Positions 1 to 8,188 of a stretch of DNA of 64,000 bases are shown in pieces. Origin of the DNA: Halorussus gelatinilyticus (GTDB lineage Archaea; Halobacteriota; Halobacteria; Halobacteriales; Haladaptataceae); NCBI RefSeq assembly GCF_023238445.1, contig NZ_CP096658.1:3224001-3288000 (forward strand). Direction: 5' to 3'. Position 1 is the first letter of the stretch, and every line of letters begins with the position of its first letter. The notes under the pieces are model-generated. The model saw nothing but the letters and a program-made list of their open reading frames with translations, did not search any database and was not told the origin of the DNA. A program made the translations under genes and the position numbers.

Positions 1-524
1 TCGTCTCCCACTGGAACGAGGTCGAACTCGTCACGGACGGCCACGGCGAGGTCGGCGACCTGTCGGCGACCGAACTCGCCGACCTCCACGTCGAGGACTC
101 GGACTGCGGTATCCCCTTGCTGACCGAGGTGCTGGCCGCGGTGCCGTCGGACGTGGACCTCAATATCGAAATCAAGGAGACCGGCGTGGTCGCGGACCTG
201 CTCGCCGCGCTGGAGGGCGTCGAAAACGACGTGGTGATCTCCTCGCTTCACCCCGACCCGCTCTGGCGCACCCGGATGTTGGACGAGGAGATGCCGCTGG
301 CGTTCAACTTCGACGTGCGTCCCGAGGCCAACTTCGAGACCGCCGCGACGCTCGACTGCGAGTACGCCAACCCCCACTGGACGCTCTGTTTCGCCACCGA
401 CGTCGTGGAGCGCGCCCACGACGCCGGTATGGAGGTCCACGCGTGGCCGGTCGGGTCGCAGGCGCTCGCGTGGGCGCTCGTGCGCCGCGGCGTGGACGGG
501 CTGATTCTGACGAAACCGCTCTGA
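1..524 (+). CDS. glycerophosphodiester phosphodiesterase, 3' part
   Basis: The frame is open from base 3 and ends at TGA 522-524; the N-terminal half, including the catalytic His-Glu region, lies outside the window. What is visible is the second half of a GDPD TIM barrel: an 'LNIEIKET' strand carrying the acidic metal/substrate residues, then 'VVISSLHPDPLWRTR', 'PLAFNF', and a C-terminal 'GMEVHAWPVGS...RRGVDGLILTKPL', which matches the family's final W-x-V and V-D-G-I-x-T-D-x-P strands (here T-K-P). The enzyme would hydrolyse glycerophosphodiesters to glycerol phosphate and an alcohol. No signal peptide can be judged. Family assignment is good; substrate is unknown. Confidence 0.85.
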   Translation, partial: VSHWNEVELVTDGHGEVGDLSATELADLHVEDSDCGIPLLTEVLAAVPSDVDLNIEIKETGVVADLLAALEGVENDVVISSLHPDPLWRTRMLDEEMPLAFNFDVRPEANFETAATLDCEYANPHWTLCFATDVVERAHDAGMEVHAWPVGSQALAWALVRRGVDGLILTKPL

Positions 525-616
525 ACCGAGAAGACAGTTTAGAACGCTCCTGCCGACTCGATATCGAGTCACTTTCTCGTGAGAACGACCGACGAGACCA
601 CCCGAAAGACCGTGTA

Positions 617-671
617 GAAAGCCCCCACGCGCTCGCGTAACCGCGAGCGCGCGGCCCCTTTCAGTCCACCC
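617..671 (-). repeat. dispersed RNA-like element, copy 1
   Basis: Read on the minus strand, this begins with GGGTGGACTGAAAGGGGCCG, continues into a perfect 10-bp hairpin (arms at 642-651 and 628-637, 4-base loop at 638-641) and closes with GGGGGCTTTC. The outer GAAAG and CTTTC can also pair. A second copy at 17254-17291 shares the flanks but has a different, shorter hairpin. The pattern suggests a structured RNA or a mobile miniature element. The gap 525-849 holds this element and the promoter of the next gene; no coding frame of haloarchaeal character was seen there. Confidence 0.6.
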
Positions 672-821
672 AGACAGTGGTCTGTGGCGGGTAGCGTTCG
701 CTGGTGGTCTGCGTCATCGAGCGCCTCCGTGCCGAGTGGTCGGCTACTGCCCTCTACACGTTCGATTTCGAAGCTTCGGACCGCAACAACGCCCAACAAC
801 TCACGTCGCGTGGAACAGCGA

Positions 822-829
822 TTTTATGT
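822..829 (+). promoter_or_regulatory. TATA-like box of the penicillin acylase gene
   Basis: TTTTATGT lies 21-28 bases before the ATG at 850, preceded by a purine-rich 'gaacagcga' that could act as BRE. The spacing fits a leaderless archaeal transcript starting at or next to the ATG and supports the start chosen for the gene. Confidence 0.5.
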
Positions 830-849
830 GCGAACCGCCACACCCCGGT

Positions 850-3273
850 ATGGATATCGATACCACGCGGCGCGCGCTCGTCGCCGCCATCGTCGGTGGC
901 GGCGCGGTCGGCGGGTCGCTCTCGCCCGTCAGGGGGTATCTCGACAGGTTCGCGCCCTTCTCCGGGTCGGCGTGGCGGGACGCGACCGACCGGACGAACC
1001 GGCGCGTCGAGAGTCCCTACGGCCCGGCCACGGTGCGCTACGACGACTACGGGACCGCGCACGTCGAAACCGGGGACGGTGGCTCCTCGGGCGAGAAGGC
1101 CCTCTACTTCGCGGTCGGCTACGCGCAGGCCGCCGACCGACTCTTCCAGATGGACCTCCAGCGCCGGGTCATGCGCGGGGACCTCTCGGAAGTGGTCGGC
1201 GAGCGCGCGCTCGACTCCGACGAGTTCCACGTGAAGATGGACTTCGTGGGCGGCGCGGAAGCGAACCTCGAACTGCTCGACGGGACCCCGACCGGCGAGG
1301 CGGTCGAAGCGTTCGCCGAGGGCGTCAACGCCTGCCGCGAGCGGGAGGCCCTGCCGCTCGAATTCGGCCTGCTGGACTACGAACCCGACCCGTGGACTCC
1401 GACCGACACGATGCTGATGGAACAGCAGATTTCGTGGGGACTGACCGGGAGTTTCTGGACCCTCCGGCGCGAGCGACTGGCCCGGAAACTGAGCGAGGAC
1501 GCCGTAGACGAACTCTACCCCTTCCGAATGGACCACGACTCGCCCATCGTCAGGTCGGACTCTGACGGTGCGAACGACGGCGGAACCGACGCCGCGCAGA
1601 CCCGCGAGTCTCGCCGGACGGTCACGCCGTCGGGCGAATTCGAGGGCGGCGACCTCCTCGACTGGCTCTCGGCGTTCGAGTCGCCGCCCGGTGTCGGGTC
1701 GAACAGTTGGGTCGTCTCGGGCGGCCAGACCGCCAGCGGGTCGCCCATCGTCGCCAACGACCCGCACCTCTCGCTGATGGCACCGCCGGTCTGGTACGAG
1801 ATGAACCTCCGGACCGACGACGTGAGCGTCCGAGGCGTGACGTTTCCGGGCGTCCCGTTCGTCGTCATCGGTGAGAACGACTCGGGCGCGTGGGGGTTCA
1901 CCAACAGCGGGGCCGACGTCATCGACTTCTACAGCTACGAGACCGACGAGTCGGGCGACCGGTACCGCTACGAGGGCGAGTGGCGCGAGTTCGAGACCGA
2001 GGAGAAGACCATCACAGTCAGCGACGGCGACGACCGGACGGTCACGGTCCGGAAGACGGTCCACGGGCCGCTCCTCGAACGCGAGGGCCAGCGGGTCGGC
2101 GTCTCGTGGACCGGCCACACCGCGACCCGGACCTCGGCGGCGATTCGCGAGTACAGCGAGACGGAGGGCGTCGAGGACTTCCTCGCGGCGACCGAGAAGA
2201 TGGACCTGCCGACCCAGAACGTCGTCTATGCCGACCGCGAGGGGAACACCCTGTTCTACGTCACGGGGAAGATTCCGATTCGCACGATAGACGGCGAGGA
2301 GGTCTGGGGAACGCGCGTCTTCGACGGGTCGGCGGGCGAGGCCGAGTGGGAGGGCTTCCAACCGTTCGGCGTCTCGTCGTGGGAGGGGTTCGTCCCCTTC
2401 GACGAGAAGCCCCACGTCCGGAACCCGGACTACCTCGGCACGGCGAACCAGCGCATCACGGACGACCCGCAGCACTACGTCGGCGAGCGCTACGCGACGC
2501 CGTACCGAGGCCAGCGCCTCTACGAACTGCTCGATAGGCGCGCCGACTCGGAGAAGCCGATGGACCCCGCGTTCATGCGCCGGATACAGCGCGACGCGAA
2601 GTCGGCCCGTGCCGAGCAGGTCGTGGACGAACTCGTCGCGGCCGCAGAAGGCGAGGACGGTCTCGGCGGTGTCGTCTCGACGCTCCGGGACTGGGACGGC
2701 CGGATGGTGCGGGACTCGCGCGCGGCGCTCGTCTTCCGGACGTGGTTCGAGCGGTTCCGCGAGGCGACCTTCGGCGACGAGTTCGAGGCGGCGGGCCTCG
2801 ACGAGTCGTACTACCCGAACGACTTGGTGCTGGCGACCCTGCCCGCGGACAGTCGGTGGTTCGGCGACGAGGGCCGCGCGGCGGTGATGGTCCGGGCGCT
2901 CCGCGACGCGCTGGACGACATCGAGGACGGCGCGACCTACGGCGACTACAACACCACGGCGGCCGTCACCCACCCGTTCGACCAACCGTTTCTGAACTAT
3001 CCCGCGTACCCGACCGACGGGTCGGCAAACACGCTGAACAACTACCGGAAGGAGTCCGCGGTCGGGAGCAGTTGGCGGCAGGTCTGCCCGATGGCCGAGC
3101 GCGAGCAGTCGGTCTGCGTCCTGCCGGGCGGCAACTCCGGGGAGTACTTCTCGGACCACTACCACGACCAACTCCGCCTGTGGGCCGACGGTAAGTACAA
3201 ACCGATGAGCCGCGAGATTCGCGGCGAGACGGCCATCACGTTCGAGGCCACCGACTCGGAGGGCGACCGATGA
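850..3273 (+). CDS. penicillin acylase family protein (Ntn hydrolase)
   Basis: 807 residues from ATG 850; an upstream in-frame ATG at 736 would add 38 non-acidic residues and place the promoter inside the gene, so it was rejected. The protein has the penicillin amidase/acyl-homoserine lactone acylase layout: alpha-chain region with 'YGPATVRYDDYGTAHV', spacer, then the autocatalytic site Gly283-Ser284-Asn-Ser-Trp, where Ser284 would become the N-terminal nucleophile of the beta chain, followed by 'ANDPHL'. A hydrophobic N-terminus (residues 7-25) may be a signal or anchor. Members cleave amide bonds of beta-lactams, N-acyl-homoserine lactones or other acylated amines; the natural substrate in haloarchaea is not known. 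The next gene overlaps its stop by four bases (ATGA). Confidence 0.88.
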   Translation: MDIDTTRRALVAAIVGGGAVGGSLSPVRGYLDRFAPFSGSAWRDATDRTNRRVESPYGPATVRYDDYGTAHVETGDGGSSGEKALYFAVGYAQAADRLFQMDLQRRVMRGDLSEVVGERALDSDEFHVKMDFVGGAEANLELLDGTPTGEAVEAFAEGVNACREREALPLEFGLLDYEPDPWTPTDTMLMEQQISWGLTGSFWTLRRERLARKLSEDAVDELYPFRMDHDSPIVRSDSDGANDGGTDAAQTRESRRTVTPSGEFEGGDLLDWLSAFESPPGVGSNSWVVSGGQTASGSPIVANDPHLSLMAPPVWYEMNLRTDDVSVRGVTFPGVPFVVIGENDSGAWGFTNSGADVIDFYSYETDESGDRYRYEGEWREFETEEKTITVSDGDDRTVTVRKTVHGPLLEREGQRVGVSWTGHTATRTSAAIREYSETEGVEDFLAATEKMDLPTQNVVYADREGNTLFYVTGKIPIRTIDGEEVWGTRVFDGSAGEAEWEGFQPFGVSSWEGFVPFDEKPHVRNPDYLGTANQRITDDPQHYVGERYATPYRGQRLYELLDRRADSEKPMDPAFMRRIQRDAKSARAEQVVDELVAAAEGEDGLGGVVSTLRDWDGRMVRDSRAALVFRTWFERFREATFGDEFEAAGLDESYYPNDLVLATLPADSRWFGDEGRAAVMVRALRDALDDIEDGATYGDYNTTAAVTHPFDQPFLNYPAYPTDGSANTLNNYRKESAVGSSWRQVCPMAEREQSVCVLPGGNSGEYFSDHYHDQLRLWADGKYKPMSREIRGETAITFEATDSEGDR

Positions 3274-3653
3274 GTGGCTTGCTCGGAGACCAAGGTACGA
3301 GTTCCGGCGACACGGGTCCGCTCGGGAGCGCGCTGGCCGAGATTCGGGGCGACCGACGAGCGCGGTGGGCCGCGCTCGTCGGCGGCGCGGCGGTCGGACT
3401 CGCGGCGGCGTGGGTCCACTGGTACGGCTTCCTGTTGGGCGGCGCGCTGGTCGGTCTCGCCTCGAAGGACCTCAAGCGCGCGCTCGCGGCCGGAGCGGGA
3501 CTCGGACTGCTCGCGTGGGCGGCGTTCGCCGGACTCGTCGCCGCGAACGGCGTGCTGCTCCAGTACGCCGGGATGGGCCGCCTGCTGTATCTGAGCGTCG
3601 GGATTCCGGTCGGTCTCTCCGCGCTCGGGTCGCTGGTCCGGGGCGTCGTCTGA
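3270..3653 (+). CDS. small multi-pass membrane protein
   Basis: 127 residues. The ATG overlaps the TGA of the penicillin acylase gene (ATGA), so the two are probably translated together. A polar N-terminus of about 30 residues is followed by four hydrophobic stretches rich in Ala, Gly and Leu with a 'WVHWYGFLLGGALVGLASKDLKR' region between the first two. I do not recognise a family. The context suggests a partner of the acylase, perhaps an anchor or transporter-like subunit, but this is inference from overlap only. Confidence 0.7.
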   Translation: MSGLLGDQGTSSGDTGPLGSALAEIRGDRRARWAALVGGAAVGLAAAWVHWYGFLLGGALVGLASKDLKRALAAGAGLGLLAWAAFAGLVAANGVLLQYAGMGRLLYLSVGIPVGLSALGSLVRGVV

Positions 3654-3731
3654 CGAGCGGCCGAGAGACTACGCGGTCCGTCTCAGAGACTCGGTGGCTT
3701 TACCCACCTCCGGTTTCTACCCGGAGACAAT

Positions 3732-4619
3732 ATGACCGACGCACGCGACGCGCCCCGGAACCCCGACGCCCTGCTCAGGCGGGCGGGCGTCCGGGGGAAC
3801 CCGGACCGGGACCAGCACTTCCTCGTGGACGACCGGGTTCTCGACCGGTTGCCCGACTACGCCGAGGAGGCCGACTTCGACCTCTCGCACGTCCTCGAAA
3901 TCGGGCCGGGGACCGGCGCGCTGACCGACCGTCTGCTCGGGGTCGCCGACGAAGTGACCGTGATAGAGCGCGACCGCGACCTCGCCGCGTTCCTGCGCGA
4001 GGAGTTCGCCGACGAAATCGCCGCGGGTCGCCTGACGGTCGTCTCGGGCGACGCGCTCGACGTCGAACTCCCCGACTTCACCGCCTGCATCTCGAATCTC
4101 CCCTACGGCGTCTCCAGCGAGATCACCTTCCGACTCCTCCCGCGCGGGAAGCCGACGCTGTTGATGTTCCAGAAGGAGTTCGCCGAGCGCATGGCCGCCG
4201 ACGTGGGCACCGACGACTACGGTCGCCTCTCGGTGAGCGCTCAGCACTACGCCGACGTGGAAGTGGTCGAACCCGTGCCGAAGGAGGCGTTCTCGCCGCC
4301 GCCGGAGGTCGAGAGCGCCATCGTCCGGACGACGCCGCGCGCCCCCGACTACGAGGTCGAGGACGAGGCGTTCTTCCTCCGGTTCGTGAAGGCCGTCTTC
4401 ACCCAGCGGCGCAAGACGCTCCGGAACGCGATTCGGAACACCGGCCACATCTCGGGGCTGGACGACGCCGACGCGCCGGTCGCGGCCATCGCGGAGGGGA
4501 AGACCGAACTGGACCCCGACGTACTCGGAAAGCGCGCGGGCAAGATTCCGCCCGAGACGTTCGCCGCGCTCGCGACGGTCGCCGCCGAGTACGGCCTCGA
4601 CGGAGGTGAGAACGGGTGA
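3732..4619 (+). CDS. ksgA: 16S rRNA (adenine-N6,N6)-dimethyltransferase KsgA/RsmA
   Basis: 295 residues. Dimethylates two adjacent adenines in the 3'-terminal helix 45 of 16S rRNA using S-adenosylmethionine. Visible motifs: DQHFLVD at 28-34 (substrate-loop region), SAM-binding E-I-G-P-G-T-G at 56-62, acidic ribose-binding residue in 'VTVIERD', and the catalytic N-L-P-Y at 122-125. The C-terminal helical domain carries 'QRRKTLRNA'. Length is normal. The GTG start of the next gene overlaps the stop codon. In many archaea this gene follows rpl21e-rpoF-DUF655; here those three lie at 9.6-10.9 kb on the other strand. Confidence 0.96.
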   Translation: MTDARDAPRNPDALLRRAGVRGNPDRDQHFLVDDRVLDRLPDYAEEADFDLSHVLEIGPGTGALTDRLLGVADEVTVIERDRDLAAFLREEFADEIAAGRLTVVSGDALDVELPDFTACISNLPYGVSSEITFRLLPRGKPTLLMFQKEFAERMAADVGTDDYGRLSVSAQHYADVEVVEPVPKEAFSPPPEVESAIVRTTPRAPDYEVEDEAFFLRFVKAVFTQRRKTLRNAIRNTGHISGLDDADAPVAAIAEGKTELDPDVLGKRAGKIPPETFAALATVAAEYGLDGGENG

Positions 4620-5818
4620 GGGGTCCCCTCAGCGGCTTACTCTCGACCATCGACCAACTGGCGAACTTCAGCCAGGCCGAGAAGATAGCGGCGACCGCGC
4701 TCATCCTCCTCGCCGGCGTCGCTGCGGTCTGGGCGACGCGGTACGTCCGGCCGAGGCTCCGGCGGCGGTTCCCCCAACACGTCGGCGACGTGGTGTTGTT
4801 CGCCTCGCTCGTCGGCGGTGCCCTCGTAGCGACGATCAGCCTCGTCGTCCTCTGGAATCAGGGCACGAACGCCGCCCAAGCCCTCGACCGAATCAACGCC
4901 ACCGCCGGGAAGGGGTTCGCGATATTCCTCGCGCTGGCCGTGCTGGCGGGCGCGTACATCGTCACCGGGTTCGTCAAGAAGGCCATCGACCGATTCGTCG
5001 ATGGCCACGACACCATCAGCCAGCACCAGAGCGAAATCGTCTACCGCGTCTCGCAGCTCACGGTGTACGTCTCGGCCGTGTCCATCATCCTCGGTCTCTG
5101 GAAGGTGAACCTCAGCGGCCTGCTGGTCGGTGCCGGCTTCCTCGGCATCGTCGTCGGTATGGCCGCCCGCCAGACGCTCGGTGCCCTGCTCGCCGGATTC
5201 GTGCTGATGTTTTCACGGCCCTTCGAAATCGGCGATTGGGTGGAGGTAGACGACGAGGAGGGCATCGTGACCGACATCTCTATCGTCAACACACGCATCC
5301 AGACGTTCGCCGGCGAGTACGTCATGATACCCAACGACATCGTGAGCGGCGAGAAGATAGTCAACAAGAGCCGGAAGGGTCGTCTGCGCATCGAGGTCGA
5401 GGTCGGCGTCGATTACGAGGCCGACGTGGAGCGGGCGGCCGAACTCGCCGAGGAGACGATGAAGGACTTGGACGAGGTGCTGACCGTGCCGACGCCGAAG
5501 GTCGTCCTCAAAGAGTTCGGCGACTCGGCGGTCACGCTCGTCCTGCGGTGCTGGATAGACAAGCCCAGCGCCCGCAGGCAGTGGCGCGCCCGCACCGCCG
5601 TCATCGAGTCGGTCAAGGAGACCTTCGACCGCGAGGGCGTCAAGATTCCGTTCCCTCAGCGCGAACTCACCGGCCGACAGGAGTCGGGCGGCTTCCGCGT
5701 CGCCGACGAGACCGACCTGCCGGAAGCGACCGCGGACGGCGGAACCGCGGACGGCGGGACCACGTCGGGTGGCGTGACCGAGGACGCGTCGGAACCGGAC
5801 GAGGTGAGAGAGCGGTGA
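4616..5818 (+). CDS. MscS-family mechanosensitive channel
   Basis: 400 residues from a GTG that overlaps the ksgA stop. N-terminal membrane helices at roughly 22-44, 57-77, 98-118 and 140-160 precede the conserved pore helix and beta-domain start 'GLLVGAGFLGIVVGMAARQT' and 'FSRPFEIGDWVEVDDEEGIV', the MscS signature. A soluble alpha/beta domain follows and the last 40 residues are a low-complexity acidic, Gly/Thr tail. Such channels release small solutes on hypo-osmotic shock, a major stress for halophiles. Stop overlaps the GTG of the next gene, so ksgA, mscS and mtq2 form one translationally linked unit. Confidence 0.92.
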   Translation: MRGPLSGLLSTIDQLANFSQAEKIAATALILLAGVAAVWATRYVRPRLRRRFPQHVGDVVLFASLVGGALVATISLVVLWNQGTNAAQALDRINATAGKGFAIFLALAVLAGAYIVTGFVKKAIDRFVDGHDTISQHQSEIVYRVSQLTVYVSAVSIILGLWKVNLSGLLVGAGFLGIVVGMAARQTLGALLAGFVLMFSRPFEIGDWVEVDDEEGIVTDISIVNTRIQTFAGEYVMIPNDIVSGEKIVNKSRKGRLRIEVEVGVDYEADVERAAELAEETMKDLDEVLTVPTPKVVLKEFGDSAVTLVLRCWIDKPSARRQWRARTAVIESVKETFDREGVKIPFPQRELTGRQESGGFRVADETDLPEATADGGTADGGTTSGGVTEDASEPDEVRER

Positions 5819-6420
5819 CCGACCTCGCCGACCGACGGGACGCCGAGACCGAAGTCTACCAACCGGCCGAGGACTCGCACTTGCTGGCCGACGCCGCGGT
5901 CACCGACCTCCGAAACACCTCGACGGAGACCCCGCCGACCGACGACGCCTCGCTCGCGCTGGAGGTCGGCACCGGGTCGGGCTACGTCGCGGAGACGGTC
6001 GCCGACGAGACCGGTCTACGCGTCCTCGGGTCGGACCTCAACCCCCACGCCTGCCGACAGGCCCGCGAGCGCGGCGTCGAGGCGGTCCGGGCCGACCTGC
6101 TCGACCCCTTCCGAGACGACGCCTTCGACGCCGTGCTGTTCAATCCGCCCTATCTCCCGACCGACCCCGACGACGAGCGCGACGACTGGATGGAGGTCGC
6201 GCTCTCGGGCGGCGAGGACGGCCGGAAGGTCATCGAACCGTTCCTCGAAGCGGTCGGGCGCGCTCTCGCGCCCGACGGCGCGGTCTACCTGCTGGTCAGC
6301 AGTCTCACGGGCGTCGAGGAGGTCGTCGCCCTCGCCGAGCGGGAGGGCTTCTCGGCGGTCGCGCTCCGCGACGAGTCGTTCCCCTTCGAGACGCTGACCG
6401 TGCTGAAACTCCTGCGTTAA
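5815..6420 (+). CDS. HemK2/Mtq2-type class I methyltransferase (release factor glutamine methylation)
   Basis: 201 residues from GTG 5815, which overlaps the mscS stop. Motifs: 'VYQPAEDSHLLADA' near the N-terminus, typical of the archaeal/eukaryotic HemK2-Mtq2 group; SAM-binding E-V-G-T-G-S-G at 50-56; and the catalytic N-P-P-Y at 110-113 that is specific to amino-methylating enzymes acting on Gln/Asn or adenine. The expected substrate is the GGQ glutamine of aRF1, with a small Trm112-like partner encoded elsewhere. It lacks the N-terminal helical domain of bacterial PrmC, consistent with the Mtq2 branch. Its 3' end overlaps the convergent gene at 6417 by four bases. Confidence 0.85.
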   Translation: MTDLADRRDAETEVYQPAEDSHLLADAAVTDLRNTSTETPPTDDASLALEVGTGSGYVAETVADETGLRVLGSDLNPHACRQARERGVEAVRADLLDPFRDDAFDAVLFNPPYLPTDPDDERDDWMEVALSGGEDGRKVIEPFLEAVGRALAPDGAVYLLVSSLTGVEEVVALAEREGFSAVALRDESFPFETLTVLKLLR

Positions 6421-7049
6421 GCCGCGGTCGTGGCGGTGTCTGCGGTCGCGGTTACCGTCGGGGTCGTCGTGGTTGCTGTCGGGGTCGTCGCGGTTGACGT
6501 CGCGGCCGCCGAAGTGGTGGCGTTGATGGGGTTCGGCAACCGGTAGAGGTCGGCCGTGGTGTCCTCGTTCTCGGCAGTCAGGAGCGTCCGGCCGTCTATC
6601 GTGACCTCGAAGCTCCGGTAGTCGGTCGGCAGACTCGCGCTCAACCGCAGGTCGGTCGCCACGCGACAGCCTTCCGGAGGTGACTCGCTCTTCCTCTCGT
6701 CGGACGTGCGCGGCTCCTCGGCGACCGTCCGGAGGTCGATTCGGTACGCGCCCGGCGTCACCTGCGTCACCGTCGCGTCCACCGTCTGCCCGCGCTCGTG
6801 GACCACGGTGGCGTTGAGTGTCACCGCGAACGAGTGGCCGACAGCGACCTCGTGGACCCACCCGGCGTTCGCGCGGGTGTCGAGGCAACCGCCACCCGAC
6901 TTGCCAACCGAGACCGGCGGTGATTCGGGGTCGGGACCGGGGTCCGAGTCGGCCTGTCCGAGTGGCGCACCGAACCCGACCCATCCGACCGCCCCGACGA
7001 CGGTACCGACGACGAATGCGACCGCGACCGCGGTCGTGAAATTCTCCAT
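6417..7049 (-). CDS. membrane-anchored protein with Thr-rich tail, unknown function
   Basis: 210 residues if ATG 7049 is used (a GTG three codons earlier is possible). One N-terminal hydrophobic segment (about 8-27) looks like an uncleaved anchor or signal; the rest is predicted outside the membrane. The middle region is beta-rich with two Cys (in 'GGGCLD' and 'PEGCRVA') that could form a disulfide. The last 40 residues are a Thr/Ala/Pro-rich low-complexity tail of the kind often O-glycosylated in haloarchaeal surface proteins. No family recognised. It faces, and overlaps by four bases, the end of mtq2. Confidence 0.65.
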   Translation of the reverse strand: MENFTTAVAVAFVVGTVVGAVGWVGFGAPLGQADSDPGPDPESPPVSVGKSGGGCLDTRANAGWVHEVAVGHSFAVTLNATVVHERGQTVDATVTQVTPGAYRIDLRTVAEEPRTSDERKSESPPEGCRVATDLRLSASLPTDYRSFEVTIDGRTLLTAENEDTTADLYRLPNPINATTSAAATSTATTPTATTTTPTVTATADTATTAA

Positions 7050-7143
7050 GTCTAACACGTCCGGGAGCCGACCGAAATACGTTTCCGTCGATTCGTGCGG
7101 CGTGTCACCAATTGACTATGCCCGACAGTAATTTCCGAAGTGG

Positions 7144-7152
7144 AAAATATTA
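7144..7152 (+). promoter_or_regulatory. promoter of the metE pair
   Basis: AAAATATTA, 29-37 bases before ATG 7181, preceded by a TTTCC-GAAGT-GGAAA inverted repeat (7131-7145) that overlaps the BRE position. The box fits the haloarchaeal TATA consensus; the inverted repeat could be an operator but this is a guess. Confidence 0.5.
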
Positions 7153-7180
7153 AGCATCGTCATTTCGTAGTCGTGGGTAC

Positions 7181-8188
7181 ATGACCGAATACATCGCAAC
7201 GACGCCGGGAGTGTATCCGCTCCCGGACTGGGCCAAGGACGACTTGGCCGACCTGAAAGGCCATCAGAAACACGACCTCGTAGACGGCGACGAGGGCGAG
7301 GAGGTCGTCGCGGTCTACGACGAGGCGCGCGAGGAGGTCCTCGACCGCCAGCAGTCCGCCGGACTCGACCGCGTGGTCGAAGGACAGCTCCGATGGGACG
7401 ACATGCTCGCGCATCCGCTCGCGGTCCACGACGCCGTGGAGACTCGCGGCATCGTCCGGTACTACGACAACAACAACTTCTACCGAGAGCCGGTCGTGAC
7501 CGACGAGTTGACCTTCGACGGTGACGTAGCCGGCGAGTTAGAAGCCGCGAGCGAGTTCGCGGACGACGACTCGCTACAGGCCGTCGTCCCCGGCCCGTAC
7601 TCGCTGGCCGACCTCGCCACCGACGAGTACTACGGCGACGACGCCGCGTTCCTGGACGCGGTGGCCGACTTCCTCGCCGGGGAAATCGAGGCGTTCCCCG
7701 AGGTCGAGACCCTGTTCGTCCTCGAACCGTCGCTGGTCGAGAACGCGCCGGGCGAGGGCGAGGACGAGCGCGCGAGCGAGGCCGTCGATACCGTCGCGAA
7801 CGCGGTAGGTTCGGATACGGACGTCGTCGTCCACACTTACTGGGGCGCACTGGACGAGAAGGTCCACGCGCACCTACTCGACGCCGACTTCGACGCGCTG
7901 GGCTACGACTTCGTGTCGAACTCCGAGGACAACCTCTACAACATCAACGAGTACGGCACGAAAGACTCCATCGCGGCGGGCGTCGTGGACGGCCAGAACA
8001 CGCTGGTCGAGGACTCGGAAGCCATCTCCGAGCGCGCCGACTGGCTGGTCGAGAACACCCCGGCGGCCGACTTCGAGACGGTGTATCTGACGCCGAACAC
8101 CGAACTGTTCTACCTGCCCTACTCGACGTTCGAGGAGAAGCTCGCCGCGCTCGGCGAAGCGACCGACCTCGCAGAGGTGAAAGCATGA
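7181..8188 (+). CDS. MetE-like protein lacking zinc ligands (methionine synthase paralogue)
   Basis: 335 residues. It has the MetE/UROD TIM-barrel fold seen in 'VVPGPYSLADLATDEYY' and 'TLFVLEPSLVENAP', and aligns with the neighbouring gene over its length. At the places where a catalytic MetE carries the zinc ligands it differs: the H-x-C motif reads H218-T-Y220, and the D-C-G motif reads P305-N306-T-E308. It therefore probably does not activate homocysteine itself. Stop overlaps the ATG of the intact metE at 8185, so the two are likely made in fixed ratio and may form a complex in which this subunit handles the methyl donor. Role inferred; family assignment is secure. Confidence 0.8.
   Translation: MTEYIATTPGVYPLPDWAKDDLADLKGHQKHDLVDGDEGEEVVAVYDEAREEVLDRQQSAGLDRVVEGQLRWDDMLAHPLAVHDAVETRGIVRYYDNNNFYREPVVTDELTFDGDVAGELEAASEFADDDSLQAVVPGPYSLADLATDEYYGDDAAFLDAVADFLAGEIEAFPEVETLFVLEPSLVENAPGEGEDERASEAVDTVANAVGSDTDVVVHTYWGALDEKVHAHLLDADFDALGYDFVSNSEDNLYNINEYGTKDSIAAGVVDGQNTLVEDSEAISERADWLVENTPAADFETVYLTPNTELFYLPYSTFEEKLAALGEATDLAEVKA

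Noticed and set aside
754-3171. Very long open frame antisense to the penicillin acylase gene
   Set aside because: Strong GC bias at third codon positions leaves antisense frames open; translation is Arg/Val/His-rich, not acidic, and lacks motifs. The same holds for the long antisense frames at 14216-15874, 25986-27356, 34937-36841, 48910-50379 and 59794-61500.
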